In this document: positions 1-8,682 of the stretch, one piece after another
How the letters are laid out: the number at the start of each line of letters is the position of its first letter
Position numbering within the stretch: position 1 is the first letter of the stretch
Source: a virus
DNA: 41,301 nt
Reading direction: 5' to 3' (one strand)
IMG/VR virus record: IMGVR_UViG_3300045977_000271
Coordinates: 1 to 41,301 of that record
Program-made: the position numbers and the translations under genes
The notes under the pieces: model-generated
The model's input: the letters and a program-made list of their open reading frames with translations, nothing else
Told to the model about the DNA's origin: nothing
Database searches by the model: none

Positions 1-1
1 C

Positions 2-820
2 GAGGCCGCGCCGCAGACCTGGGGCCCGATCTCGAAGTCGGTGAGCATTGCCGACTTCAAACCCTCTCGGCAGCTCCAGATCGGCGACGCGCCCAGCCTG
101 GACGAGGTCCTCGAGCATGGCGAGTTCCAGCAGGGGACGATCACTGAGGCGAAGGAAGCCGTCCAGCTCAAGACCTACGGGAAGATCTTCGCGATCACCC
201 GGCAGGCGCTCATCAACGACGATCTGAACGCGTTCGGCGAAGTCCCCGCGGCCTTCGGCCGCAAAGCGCGCGACAAAGAGTCGGACCTGGCCTGGGCGCA
301 GATCACGTCGAACCCGAACATGGGCGACGGCGTGGCGCTGTTCCACACGGCCAGTCACGGCAATCTCGCCGCCGCGGGCGCGGTCATCAGCGTCACGACG
401 CTCGGGGCCGGTCGCGCGGCCATGCGGATCCAGAAGGGCCTCGACGCGGTCACGCTCCTGAACCTGACGACCCGGTACCTGATCGTGCCGGCCGCGATCG
501 AGACGGTCGCGGACCAGAACGTCACGCAGATCACGCCGGCGCAGGCCAGCAACGCGAGCCCGTTCACCTCGGGCGGCCGGACGCCGCTCACGGTCATCGT
601 GGAGCCGCGGCTCGACGTGGCGAGTGCGACCGCGTGGTATCTGGCCTGCTCGGTCGACCAGGCCCCGGTGCTCTACTACGCGACGCTAGATGGCCAGTCG
701 GGCCCCGAGGTCCGGCAGATGGAGGGCTTCGACGTCGACGGTGTCAAGTTCCGCGCGCGGATCGACGTGGCCTTCAAGGCGGCCGACTGGCGCGCGATCT
801 ACAAGAACCCCGGCGCGTAA
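2..820 (+). CDS. Major capsid protein, C-terminal part (Mu gpT-like / protease-capsid fusion type), 5' truncated
   Basis: The frame is open from the first bases of the window, so the real start lies outside. A GTG at 41 is only an internal codon. The protein carries the stretch around LKTYGKIFAITRQALINDD, typical of capsid proteins related to Mu gpT and of ClpP-protease/capsid fusions, and ends in a region (VDGVKFRARIDVAFKAADW) typical of the same capsids. It would form the icosahedral shell. Whether a protease domain is fused upstream cannot be seen here. It is followed by a decoration-type gene, which fits a head-morphogenesis operon. Confidence 0.85.
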   Translation, partial: EAAPQTWGPISKSVSIADFKPSRQLQIGDAPSLDEVLEHGEFQQGTITEAKEAVQLKTYGKIFAITRQALINDDLNAFGEVPAAFGRKARDKESDLAWAQITSNPNMGDGVALFHTASHGNLAAAGAVISVTTLGAGRAAMRIQKGLDAVTLLNLTTRYLIVPAAIETVADQNVTQITPAQASNASPFTSGGRTPLTVIVEPRLDVASATAWYLACSVDQAPVLYYATLDGQSGPEVRQMEGFDVDGVKFRARIDVAFKAADWRAIYKNPGA

Positions 821-853
821 TCGGCCGCGTCGCAAGCGACAGGAGCAGAACCG

Positions 854-1201
854 ATGAAGACGTTCAAATCAGACGCCGACGTGGTGACGTTCACGGCCGG
901 CGCCACCATCACGGCGGGCACGGGCGTCAAGGTCGGCGACGTGCTGGTCATTCCGACGGTCTCCGTGGCGTCCGGCGCGCAGTTCACGGCGATCCGCATG
1001 GGCATGGTCGAGCACGCCAAGCTCAGCGCGCAGGCCTGGACCGAGGGCCAGCAGGTCAACTGGGACGACACGAACAAGCGATTCACGACCGTCACGACCG
1101 GCAACTTCAAGGCCGGCGTGGCCGGGGCCGCCGCGGCGAACCCGTCCGCGACGGGCCTGGTCATCCTGCACGGCGGCAACCTCGGCGCGGCGCTCGCGTA
1201 A
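854..1201 (+). CDS. DUF2190-family capsid decoration protein
   Basis: 115 aa. The small beta-rich protein has the DUF2190 pattern: an N-terminal block with a G-x-G-V-x-V-G-D turn near residues 24-30, a central AQAWTEGQQVNWDD segment, and a Gly/Ala-rich end finishing in a V-I-L-H-G-G strand. Members of this family usually sit directly after the major capsid gene and are thought to cement or decorate the shell. The start is supported by an AGGAG Shine-Dalgarno 8 nt upstream. A 33-nt gap separates it from the capsid gene. Confidence 0.8.
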   Translation: MKTFKSDADVVTFTAGATITAGTGVKVGDVLVIPTVSVASGAQFTAIRMGMVEHAKLSAQAWTEGQQVNWDDTNKRFTTVTTGNFKAGVAGAAAANPSATGLVILHGGNLGAALA

Positions 1202-1213
1202 CGAGCGGGCGCC

Positions 1214-1561
1214 ATGCCGTCCGGGGAGCAGCGGGCGCTGGCGCTCGCGATCAATTTCGCGATCAACGGCGTGCCGGTCACGATTCACCGCCAGTTCCCG
1301 GACAACGCGCCCGTGCAGACGTCCGGGATCTGGCGACTGCCGGCCGATGAGGGGCAGCCATTCGGCGTCGACTTGAAGCGCCGATCGCCGCGCCGGGTTC
1401 TGGCGCTGCCGAAGTTGGCCGGCAGTCAGGCGCAGAAAGGGGCCGTGATCGAAGCCCCCGAACATGGCACCAGCGACGTACTGACGTGGGTCGCCGATGG
1501 GTTTGCCAGCGCGATCGAGCCGGAAGTGGTGGATGTCTTCGTGGTGCGGAAGAGCGAGTAG
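1214..1561 (+). CDS. Head-tail joining / head-completion protein (lambda FII-like by position)
   Basis: 115 aa, beta-rich, no membrane segment. I do not recognise a specific motif. The call rests on size, predicted beta content and position between the decoration protein and a Z-like tail protein, where lambda-type genomes encode the FII-class head-tail connector. It ends with TAG directly followed by the ATG of the next gene, so TAG is a working stop in this genome. A 12-nt gap separates it from the previous gene. Confidence 0.5.
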   Translation: MPSGEQRALALAINFAINGVPVTIHRQFPDNAPVQTSGIWRLPADEGQPFGVDLKRRSPRRVLALPKLAGSQAQKGAVIEAPEHGTSDVLTWVADGFASAIEPEVVDVFVVRKSE

Positions 1562-2116
1562 ATGCCAGAAATCAAGCTCGAGATCGGCGGATTGAAAGAG
1601 GCCCTCGCGGGCCTCGACGCGTATGAGCGCACCCGTGTTGCACGGGCCGCGATTCGAGCGATGAATCGGGGCATCAACAGCGCCCGCACGCTGATGGTCC
1701 GCGAAATCTCACGCGAGACCGGCCTCAAGTCCGGCGACGTCAGGAAGGCACTGCCGTTGAGTGAAGCCCGCGATGGCCGCCTGGAAGCCCGACTCGCCGC
1801 CAGCCTGAAGCTGATGCCTCTCGCGAAGTTTCGGGCGACGGGACCGTTCCCATCGCGCGGCCGTGGTCGTGGCGTGCGGTGGCGCATCGGGTCCCGGACC
1901 GGTCGCGACGAGCGCGCCTTCCTGGCGCAGATGACGAGCGGCCATCGCGGCGTGTTCAAACGCGTGGGGAAGGGCCGCCTGCCGATCGTCGAGCTCTTTG
2001 GCCCGTCGCTCGGCCACATCTTCGGGAAATACCGGGCGCAGGCGCTCGCGCGCGCGCAAGAGATCTTCGACACGAACTTCGACCACGAGATCCAGTTCGA
2101 GACGTCCCATGCCTGA
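1562..2116 (+). CDS. Minor tail protein Z-like (tail completion)
   Basis: 184 aa, basic. The N-terminal half (LxGLxxALAGLDAYERTRVARAA..RAMNRG..SARTLMVREISRETGL) matches the pattern of phage minor tail protein Z, a tail-completion protein. The start abuts the preceding TAG. The C-terminus overlaps the start of the next gene by 8 nt. Position between a connector and a tail-terminator-like gene supports the role. Confidence 0.7.
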   Translation: MPEIKLEIGGLKEALAGLDAYERTRVARAAIRAMNRGINSARTLMVREISRETGLKSGDVRKALPLSEARDGRLEARLAASLKLMPLAKFRATGPFPSRGRGRGVRWRIGSRTGRDERAFLAQMTSGHRGVFKRVGKGRLPIVELFGPSLGHIFGKYRAQALARAQEIFDTNFDHEIQFETSHA

Positions 2117-2591
2117 GCCCGTCGATTACCAGATCGTGCTGGCGCTGCGTGCGGCGCTCATGGCGATGTCGGTGGCTGCCGGCTACTACTTCGACGTGCA
2201 GGGGCTCGCGGTGTAGCTCGACCCGGACACCGATGTCGAGGAACTTGCCGCGTCCACGGCCGGACGACCGTTCCTCATTCTTGAAGTGTTGCCGGACGAG
2301 CGCGAGTACTTCCCGGCGATGCAAGTGCTCGTTGTGTTGCCGGTCAAGGTGCATTGGATCGGGGACGCCGAGCCAGGCGACGACGAAAGCAAGTTGAAGA
2401 CGTTCCTGCGGGCCTGTGCGGACATCGAGCGCGCCGTGGGCGCAGAAGTACAGGCCGGCGGATTTGTCGGCTGCAACGACGCCCGCCTCGTCGGCCGCAC
2501 CTACGACACGATCGGCGGCTCGCAGATGTGGGCGATGGTCGACGTGCGGTTTCGCTTTACGCGCACGTTCGGGACGCCGGAGAGCATGTGA
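2109..2591 (+). pseudogene. Tail terminator (U-like) gene interrupted by an in-frame amber codon
   Basis: ATG at 2109 opens a frame that reads 35 codons to TAG at 2214-2216. The same frame then stays open to TGA at 2589-2591. Read through, the product is about 160 residues: a helical N-terminus (PVDYQIVLALRAALMAM), a beta-rich core (PFLILEVLP, MQVLVVLPVKVHW) and an antiparallel end (QMWAMVDVRFRFTRTFG). Size, shape and position before the tail tube fit a lambda gpU-type tail terminator; this is inference. Both flanking junctions are intact, so the two halves belong to one gene. TAG is an ordinary stop elsewhere here (1559, 12505, 22638). A nonsense mutation, sequencing error or readthrough are all possible. 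A GTG at 2286 could restart a shorter C-terminal product. Confidence 0.65.
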
Positions 2592-2806
2592 TGAGCCGAG
2601 GACGACGCACGCCGGGGTCACTGCGCCGCTGCTTGGTGCAATTCTCCGTGGTCGGCCCAGGCTACAGCTATTCCGCCGGCATTGGTCGCGTGGTGGATCT
2701 TGGCGAGAAGATCGGCCCGAACGTGACCCTCGCCGAAGTCACCGACCCCGCGTGGTTTGCACCCGTCGAGGATGAGCCGGAACCGACGGTAAAGGAGCCT
2801 GAGTAA
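2591..2806 (+). CDS. Small tail-region protein, unknown
   Basis: 71 aa. The ATG overlaps the preceding stop (ATGTGATG) and the TAA overlaps the next ATG (TAATG), so it is translationally coupled on both sides. The N-terminus is basic (MSRGRRTPGSLRR) and the C-terminus acidic (EDEPEPTVKEPE). No known domain is seen. Its place between tail terminator and tail tube suggests a tail-assembly role only by context. Confidence 0.65.
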   Translation: MSRGRRTPGSLRRCLVQFSVVGPGYSYSAGIGRVVDLGEKIGPNVTLAEVTDPAWFAPVEDEPEPTVKEPE

Positions 2807-3951
2807 TGGCGATCCCCATTTCCACGCAGGGTAAGCTGTACGCGAAGACCGAGGCGTCTTACGGGGATGCCGCGGTCACGTTCGCGTCGACCGATGCGCT
2901 GCGGCACATCAGCAGCCAGTTCCAGTTCGACCCCTTCAACCGGACCCCCTCCACCGAGAAAAAGGCGTCGGCCGGCAATTTCGCCATGTTTGACCGGCGC
3001 ATCACCGCGGCCTTGAGCGGCCTGGAGGCGGTCATGCGGCCGTCCGGCACGCTCAACACCCTGCCTGAGGCCGACGAGATCTTCCTCAACGCGTTCGGCG
3101 CCCGGACGAACGTCACACTCGACACGCTCGTCTCCTCGGGCGGCACGACCACCGGGGCGACGTTGGCGTCAGGCGCCGGCCTGGCCGTCGGCGACGGCAT
3201 CGTCCTCACGCGTGGCGGCGTCAAGTACGTCCGCGTGCTCCAGACGGTGGCGGGCGCCGCGGTGACCTGGGCGCCGGCGCTGCCTACCGCGATCCAAAAC
3301 AGCGAGGTCGTCCGAGGGTGCATTACCTATAAGTTGGCCGCCGAGCTCTCGGGCTCGCTCGCGCTCTTCCACATCGTCAGCACCTTCCGCCGGCTGCTTC
3401 TCGGGGCCGTGGTCGACCGCTTCGCCATGACGTACGACGCGAACGAGGAGGGCCGCTTTACGGCCTCGGGACCCGCGCAGCGACAGCTGACGGCGGGCCT
3501 GCCGTCCGATCCCGCGGGCTTCACGTCGGTCGGCGGGAACGCCCCCTCGGGCCTGGTCGGCGAACTAATGATCGGCGCGACGGCGTACCTCGACCGGCAG
3601 GTCATGTTCGACCTGACGAACAAGTTCAAGGTCCGGAACGAGGAGCAGGGCAACGCGGGTCTGGCGACCGGCGCCTATCGCGTCGGCACGCGTGAGATCA
3701 CGGTGTCGATCGAAGCCTTCGCGGAAACCCAGGCGACGCTCTACGACCTGGCCGTGGCCGGCACGAACACGCCGGTCCTGAAGCAGACGGGCCGCACGGA
3801 AGGCAACATCGTCGCCGTGTATTGCCCGAACGTGTATTTCAAGGTCCCCGAGACCACGGACGGGGACGACGAGGCCAAATGGTCCTTCAGCGGGACGGCG
3901 CTCGAATCGGCGCTCAACGCTGGGAACGAAATGACGCTCGTGTTCGCGTAA
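2806..3951 (+). CDS. Major tail tube protein
   Basis: 381 aa. The N-terminal segment (MAIPISTQGKLYAKTEASYG) is typical of phage tail tube proteins that begin with a short lead-in to a tube beta-barrel. The rest is beta-rich, with an inserted region near residues 105-155 rich in G/T/V that could be an Ig-like or decorated loop. It would polymerise around the tape measure to form the tail lumen. No sheath gene follows, which argues for a non-contractile siphovirus-type tail. Overlaps the previous stop by 1 nt. Confidence 0.75.
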   Translation: MAIPISTQGKLYAKTEASYGDAAVTFASTDALRHISSQFQFDPFNRTPSTEKKASAGNFAMFDRRITAALSGLEAVMRPSGTLNTLPEADEIFLNAFGARTNVTLDTLVSSGGTTTGATLASGAGLAVGDGIVLTRGGVKYVRVLQTVAGAAVTWAPALPTAIQNSEVVRGCITYKLAAELSGSLALFHIVSTFRRLLLGAVVDRFAMTYDANEEGRFTASGPAQRQLTAGLPSDPAGFTSVGGNAPSGLVGELMIGATAYLDRQVMFDLTNKFKVRNEEQGNAGLATGAYRVGTREITVSIEAFAETQATLYDLAVAGTNTPVLKQTGRTEGNIVAVYCPNVYFKVPETTDGDDEAKWSFSGTALESALNAGNEMTLVFA

Positions 3952-4086
3952 GACCTCGGTTCGCTTGCAGTAGTCGGCGCTCCATCGCCCATGGCCGTGC
4001 GCACCTCCTGGCGCCGCGGTCGTCGGCTCCCTTCGCGGGCGTCACGCCTCCAACCGGTACGTTGTTCATCCTCGCCCTGGAGGCCT
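3952..4086 (+). other. Spacer between tail tube and tail-chaperone genes
   Basis: 135 nt. The chaperone frame could start upstream at ATG 3991, but the extra residues are Arg/Ser-rich and look non-coding. I see no clear terminator or promoter. Translation more likely starts at 4087, behind GGAGG at 4079-4083. Confidence 0.5.
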
Positions 4087-4845
4087 ATGCTGCAACTCGA
4101 TTCCACCCGACCCGCCACGTTTCACATCGATGATCCGACAACCGAGCAACTCGTCCCGGTCAAGCTCCGCGTGAAATGGCTCACCGAGCAGGAGTACACC
4201 GCGTTTGCCAGCGGCATGAAGCGGCTCGACGATCCGCCGTCCCTGCGGCTGCTCGGCGGCCGCGCGTCGAGCGGCGAGGAGCAGGAGAAGGACGACAAGG
4301 GCCGGTACGTCATCTCTGAGGCGGAGATCATCGACCGGCGCCGCACGGAACTCACCCCGGAGCGGCGTGAGGCGTACGACCGCGCCGACCAGGAAGATGA
4401 GGCGTTCGTCCGGGCGTTCACGAAGGACGCGATCGAACGGTTCGTGACGGTCGTCGCGGGCGAGCTGGCGGTCGACGGTCAGCCGGTCACGTCAGGCGCC
4501 GACCTCTATCGCGTCTTTTGCGCCCGGGCGGACCTGCTCTTCGGGCTCGTCACGCTCATCCATCAAGAGAACACGATGAGTCCCGTCGCAAAAAAAGCGT
4601 GGAGGTCGCTGTCCGATTTCAGGCGTATCTCGAGCGAGCACCAGTTGGCTCAGGCTGGGCAAAAACTGGCGGAAGTTGCGGCCGGTGTCGAGACCTCGGG
4701 TACTGCGAACAACGGAGCTGCGACGGGATCGACCGAGGCCCCGTCTGGCTCAGCGGCGACCTCCTCCTCCACGCCTGCCCGGTCTCGGCGATCACGGACG
4801 AAGCGCGCGCCGTCGTCGACCTCTTCTATCGGTGCTACGCCGTGA
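4087..4845 (+). CDS. Tail assembly chaperone, short form (gpG-like)
   Basis: 252 aa if ATG 4087 is used (GGAGG at 4079-4083, short spacing). The N-terminus is beta-rich (RPATFHIDD..VPVKLRVKWLTEQEY) followed by a charged helical region. Position directly before the tape measure and a slippery A7 run at 4590-4596 identify it as the G member of a G/GT pair. After the slip site the zero frame becomes Ser/Thr/Ala-rich low-complexity sequence (ATSSSTPARSRRS), which probably reflects weak selection on this unshifted tail. Confidence 0.7.
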   Translation: MLQLDSTRPATFHIDDPTTEQLVPVKLRVKWLTEQEYTAFASGMKRLDDPPSLRLLGGRASSGEEQEKDDKGRYVISEAEIIDRRRTELTPERREAYDRADQEDEAFVRAFTKDAIERFVTVVAGELAVDGQPVTSGADLYRVFCARADLLFGLVTLIHQENTMSPVAKKAWRSLSDFRRISSEHQLAQAGQKLAEVAAGVETSGTANNGAATGSTEAPSGSAATSSSTPARSRRSRTKRAPSSTSSIGATP

Positions 4846-5045
4846 CGTACGGGGCGATGGGCGGCGCGTGGTTTGAACAGCGGTCGCTGCCGTGCGCCGG
4901 AGGGGCCGGCGAGCAACCGGCCCGCCTCATGCAGGGTCTCGTGGTCGCGGCGCGCGTGGCGAATGAAGTGCTGCAGGAAATGCTGAAGGCGAAGAAACGG
5001 GATCGGGATCGGCGCGCGCGCGACTCAGCGAGGGCCTCGTCGTGA
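4087..5045 (+). CDS. Tail assembly chaperone, -1 frameshifted long form (gpGT-like)
   Basis: 170 codons are read from ATG 4087 through the AAA codon at 4594-4596. A -1 slip continues from 4596 in the overlapping frame for 149 codons to TGA at 5043-5045, giving about 319 aa. The shifted part has sensible protein character: a Cys-rich stretch (GSCGRCRDLGYC) then helices (DEARAVVDLFYRCYAVTYGAM, VVAARVANEVLQEML). The product would hold tape measure in solution and recruit tube subunits. The next gene starts at GTG 5042, overlapping the long-form stop by 4 nt, as expected if the long form is the coupled upstream gene. Confidence 0.7.
4590..4596 (+). other. Programmed -1 ribosomal frameshift site (A_AAA_AAA)
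   Basis: In the chaperone reading frame the codons are GCA AAA AAA GCG, so the heptamer A-AAA-AAA is phased exactly as X-XXY-YYZ. Both tRNAs can re-pair after a one-base slip. The frame entered by the slip is open to 5045, next to the tape measure start. This is the standard arrangement of siphovirus tail chaperone genes. I did not find a clear stimulatory hairpin by eye. Confidence 0.75.
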
Positions 5046-7855
5046 GCGAAAAACAGATCTCGCTGAAACTTATTTTCAAGAACTTCGCGAGCCAAGAGCT
5101 TGAGAACGTCAAGCGCCAGCTCGGCGGGCTCGGCGGGCCGGTGTCGGCGCTCCAGAATCAGTTCAGCGGCATCACGACGCAACTGAGCCGGTTCGCCGGC
5201 CCGGCCGGGGTGGGCCTCGCTGTGGGCGCGCTCGTCAAGCTTGGCAGTGACGCGGTCAATCGCGCCGAAGAGATCAGCGATCTCGCGAGCAAGTTGGCGG
5301 TCAGCACCACGGCCGTGCAGCAATGGGGGCACGCGGTCAAGATGTCCGGCGGCGACATGGGCACGCTGGACGCCGCGCTGTCGAAGATGAACGCCAATCT
5401 GGGCGAGGGGAGCAATTCGACCAAGCAAGCACTGACCGATGTCGGCCTCAAGTTCAAAGACATCCGCGCGATGGCGCCCGAGCAGGCCTTCGAGACGATC
5501 GTCGGGGCGATCGAGAAAATCGAAGACCCGATGATGCAGGCGCGCGTCGCGGTCGAACTCTTCGGCCGCTCTGGGCAGGACCTGCTGCCCGCGATCCGAA
5601 ATGGCTTTCTCGACGTAGCGGAAGCCGCCAAAGTGATGGATGCGGCGACCGTGGAGAGTCTCGACCGCGCGAAGGATGCGCTGCAAAAGGCCAAGGACGA
5701 CGCGACCACGATGGTCGGCGGCATGGTCGGGGCCTGGCAGAAGCTCCAGGATACGCAGAAGTTCGTCCTGCAGCAGATGGTGATTCAGGCTGCCACCGCG
5801 GGGAAAGGCCTTCAGGCCGGCTTCGCGCATCAACTTGGCGAGGTGTTGCCGGCAGCCGCGGCGAAGTCGCAGGCGTCGCTGAAGGCCCTGGCGGACACCG
5901 GGCTGCCCTCGGCCGCTGAGGCGACCGCGCAGTTTACCGAGAAGAACAAAGCCGCGACCGACGCGATGATGAAGCAGATCGCCGCGCTCGACCAGTACAA
6001 CGCGCGCGTCGACTCGCTCGTGGTGAAGTTCAGTGGCAAGAAGGTCGCCGACCAAATTCGCGAAACCGCCGACGCGGTCAAGCGCCTCAAGGGCAACATC
6101 ACCGGCCCTGAACTCATCGAGCTGCAGCACCAGCTCAGCGCCTGGGTAGTAGAGGGCCGGCAGTTGCCGCCCATCCTCGACGACATCTGGGCCAAGAACA
6201 TCTCGATCGCGGAAGTCGTGCCGCAGGTGACGACCGACATCCGCGATCTGACCGCGGGCTTCACCGATCTCTGGCCGCAGATGAAGCGGTCAGCGGAGGC
6301 CTCGACCGCGTTCGTCGGCTCACTGAAAGAACTGCAGAAGCCGCTGGGGCCGATGCTCGACAACATCCTCGACAGCATGACGAAGGTGAAGCTCCCGCCT
6401 CCGTCGGCCGCGCAGAAATCCGGGCTCGCGCTGATGTTCCAGGACGTTGCCAACGATCTGCCCGACGTGATCCAGAAGGCGTTCCAGGGCGGCGGGAGTG
6501 TCGGGAAAAGCGTCGGCGGGTCGCTGATGTCGTCGATCATCGGGAGGAAAGAAGACTGGACGACGTTCTTCAAGGCCAGCGGCCTCGGCACGACGATCGG
6601 CGGCGCGCTGGGCTCGGTGATTCCCGGCCTCGGGACGCTCCTCGGCGGCGCGCTCGGCGGTCTCGTCGGGAAGCTCTTCGGCCCGTCGAAGACGCAGATC
6701 GCCGGCCGTGAGGCGGACAAGGAGATCGACGCCATCCGCGCGAAGCTCGTCGGCCCGAACGGGCTCTTCGGCTCGTTCAACGAGTTGCAGTCGGCGGCGC
6801 TCGAGCTCGGCCTGACCTTTTCCGACGCCTGGGTCGGCCGCGGCGTCGATGGCCTGGCGCAGTTGACGAGCCGCCTGGAGCAGTTCGAGCAGAAACAACA
6901 GGCCGTGAAGGCGCTGCAGGACGCGCTCGGCGGCGGGATCGATCGGCTTTCCAGTGCGGTGCAGGTCTTCGGCGGCGTCGTGCCCCCAGCACTGCGTCCG
7001 ATGGTCGAGAGCTTGCTGACCTCGAAATCGCTGACCGAGCAAATGCGCGGCGCGCTCCGTGGCATGACGGAGGATTCATCCTGGCAGAGCATGCAGGCGC
7101 GCGCCGAGGCGCTCGGCATCAATCTGCGCGACCTGGGCGAGCACTTCTCACAAGCGCGGCTCGGCGAGATTGCACAGGGATACGCGAGAGACATCGCGGC
7201 GTTCTCGGAGCAGGGCGCCAACATGGAAGGCGTGCTCCGAGGAATGGCCGACGAGCTCTCGACGTTGTTCAACGACGCGAAGGCCACCGGCGCCGAGTTG
7301 CCCGAGACGCTGCGCCCGTGGATGCAGCGGTTGGTCGACGCCGGGCTGCTCGTCGATGACGCTGGGCGGAAACTGGAAGACCTGAACGGCGTCACGTTCG
7401 AAGAGATGGAAGATCGCGCGCTGGGCGCCGTCGTCGACATCCTCGAGGAGATCCGCGACCTGCTCGCGCGCGGCCTGCCAGCGGCTGCCAGGGAAGGCGC
7501 AGAGGGCATCGCAGGGGCCTTCCGGGATCTGCCGCCGGTTGAGATCGACGTGGTCGCCCGGCGTCCGCACGTGTACGCGGAAACCGACGACAGCGGCCCG
7601 CCGATCTTTGATACGCCGATGCGGCGCGTGACCCGGTCCGGCTGGGGCTGGCTCAACCCGGGCGACGTCGCCGGGATGCCGCACCTGACGCCCGGCGCGA
7701 CCGCCGGCGGCGGCGTCAACCTGTCAGTCACCATCAACGCGAACGACGCCGACTCGGTCGCGCGCTGGATGCGACGCACCGGCGGCGACGCGTTTATACA
7801 ACTTCTGCGCGAGTCGGGCGTCCATCGCGCGGGGATGCAGCGGGTGTTGTCGTAA
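5042..7855 (+). CDS. Tail tape measure protein
   Basis: 937 aa from GTG 5042, by far the longest tail gene. N-terminal half is helical and Ala/Lys/Gln-rich. A Gly-rich hydrophobic stretch near residues 520-560 (IGGALGSVIPGLGTLLGGAL) is the membrane-active type of segment found in tape measure proteins. Late part is again helical, and the last about 100 residues are Pro/Gly-rich. It sets tail length; the usual rule of about 0.15 nm per residue would suggest a tail near 140 nm, an inference. Its stop overlaps the next ATG. Confidence 0.9.
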   Translation: MSEKQISLKLIFKNFASQELENVKRQLGGLGGPVSALQNQFSGITTQLSRFAGPAGVGLAVGALVKLGSDAVNRAEEISDLASKLAVSTTAVQQWGHAVKMSGGDMGTLDAALSKMNANLGEGSNSTKQALTDVGLKFKDIRAMAPEQAFETIVGAIEKIEDPMMQARVAVELFGRSGQDLLPAIRNGFLDVAEAAKVMDAATVESLDRAKDALQKAKDDATTMVGGMVGAWQKLQDTQKFVLQQMVIQAATAGKGLQAGFAHQLGEVLPAAAAKSQASLKALADTGLPSAAEATAQFTEKNKAATDAMMKQIAALDQYNARVDSLVVKFSGKKVADQIRETADAVKRLKGNITGPELIELQHQLSAWVVEGRQLPPILDDIWAKNISIAEVVPQVTTDIRDLTAGFTDLWPQMKRSAEASTAFVGSLKELQKPLGPMLDNILDSMTKVKLPPPSAAQKSGLALMFQDVANDLPDVIQKAFQGGGSVGKSVGGSLMSSIIGRKEDWTTFFKASGLGTTIGGALGSVIPGLGTLLGGALGGLVGKLFGPSKTQIAGREADKEIDAIRAKLVGPNGLFGSFNELQSAALELGLTFSDAWVGRGVDGLAQLTSRLEQFEQKQQAVKALQDALGGGIDRLSSAVQVFGGVVPPALRPMVESLLTSKSLTEQMRGALRGMTEDSSWQSMQARAEALGINLRDLGEHFSQARLGEIAQGYARDIAAFSEQGANMEGVLRGMADELSTLFNDAKATGAELPETLRPWMQRLVDAGLLVDDAGRKLEDLNGVTFEEMEDRALGAVVDILEEIRDLLARGLPAAAREGAEGIAGAFRDLPPVEIDVVARRPHVYAETDDSGPPIFDTPMRRVTRSGWGWLNPGDVAGMPHLTPGATAGGGVNLSVTINANDADSVARWMRRTGGDAFIQLLRESGVHRAGMQRVLS

Positions 7856-8682
7856 TGGCTCGGATGCTCTATCAGTTTACGTATCGGCACTCGGGGTACC
7901 TGACCTCGACGCCGATTGTCCGCGGCGGGTCGGCGACCGCGGCGACGCTCGGAAACTACGCCGACCAAAATCCCGCCTCCCTGGTCGTGTGCACGAGTAC
8001 GTCGATCCTCCTCGAGTGGGACCTCGGGTCGGCGTTGGCGCCGGCGTTCGCCGCGCTTATTCATCACAACGTTAAGGACTCGACAGCTATTTACGCGCTC
8101 GCTCATTCTTCCCCAAATGACTGGGCGAGTGGCTCCGTCCTCTTCTATCCCTTTACTCGGACCGCCTCGAGCGTGTTTGTCCCGTACGGGACGTACCGGC
8201 CGAACGCGTGGGTCTCGTTCTCAGGGCCAGCGCGCCGTTATTGGGCCTTAGGGATCGGGATATCAGGATCAGACTTCAACGACGTGAATATCAAGTTCGG
8301 GGAGTTCTTTTTACAAGCGGGCGTCAATACGTTTACGCATAACCCCTCCTGGGGGATGCGACAGGAGCTCGTGTTACCCCCTGGACAGACGACAAACGAA
8401 ACACGAATGGGGGTCCGTTGGACGACGACGGTCCTCGGGAGTCGGCGGCGATGGTCGGGCGTTGTCGAAACGACCTCGACGTTCGCAGACCAACTCCGGA
8501 GTTTGTACCAGACCTGTCTCAATGGCGCGCTGCCGTTCCTGCTGATCCCTGACCCGGCCGTGTACGACTGCGCGCTCGTGCACTGGGACAAGTTCGAGAA
8601 AACCTTTGTTGACGCGCCAAACAACGAGACCTTGTCGTTCTCGTTTCTCGAGGCCGCGAACGGTCCGGAACTACTGCTCTAA
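7855..8682 (+). CDS. Distal tail / tail-tip protein
   Basis: 275 aa, beta-rich, many aromatic residues. The N-terminal half has a discoidin-like feel: ILLEWDLGSALAPAFAALIHHN, then SSPNDW, then RRYWALGIGIS. The C-terminal half (RWSGVVETTSTFADQLRSLYQTC..LPFLLIPDP) resembles tail-tip proteins that cap the tube. The exact family is uncertain. TAATG overlaps at both ends tie it to the tape measure and the next tail gene. Confidence 0.55.
   Translation: MARMLYQFTYRHSGYLTSTPIVRGGSATAATLGNYADQNPASLVVCTSTSILLEWDLGSALAPAFAALIHHNVKDSTAIYALAHSSPNDWASGSVLFYPFTRTASSVFVPYGTYRPNAWVSFSGPARRYWALGIGISGSDFNDVNIKFGEFFLQAGVNTFTHNPSWGMRQELVLPPGQTTNETRMGVRWTTTVLGSRRRWSGVVETTSTFADQLRSLYQTCLNGALPFLLIPDPAVYDCALVHWDKFEKTFVDAPNNETLSFSFLEAANGPELLL

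Noticed and set aside
2214-2216. TAG recoded as an amino acid throughout the phage
   Set aside because: TAG ends several genes cleanly (1559, 12505, 22638, 27734), each directly followed by a new start, so genome-wide reassignment is not supported.
3991-4086. Upstream start of the tail chaperone gene
   Set aside because: The added residues are Arg/Ser/Pro-rich and unlike the protein that follows. A ribosome site precedes 4087.
5830-8106. Very long open frame on the minus strand opposite the tape measure gene
   Set aside because: Ser/Arg/Pro-rich shadow of a GC-rich coding strand. The plus strand holds a recognisable tape measure protein with proper overlaps on both sides.
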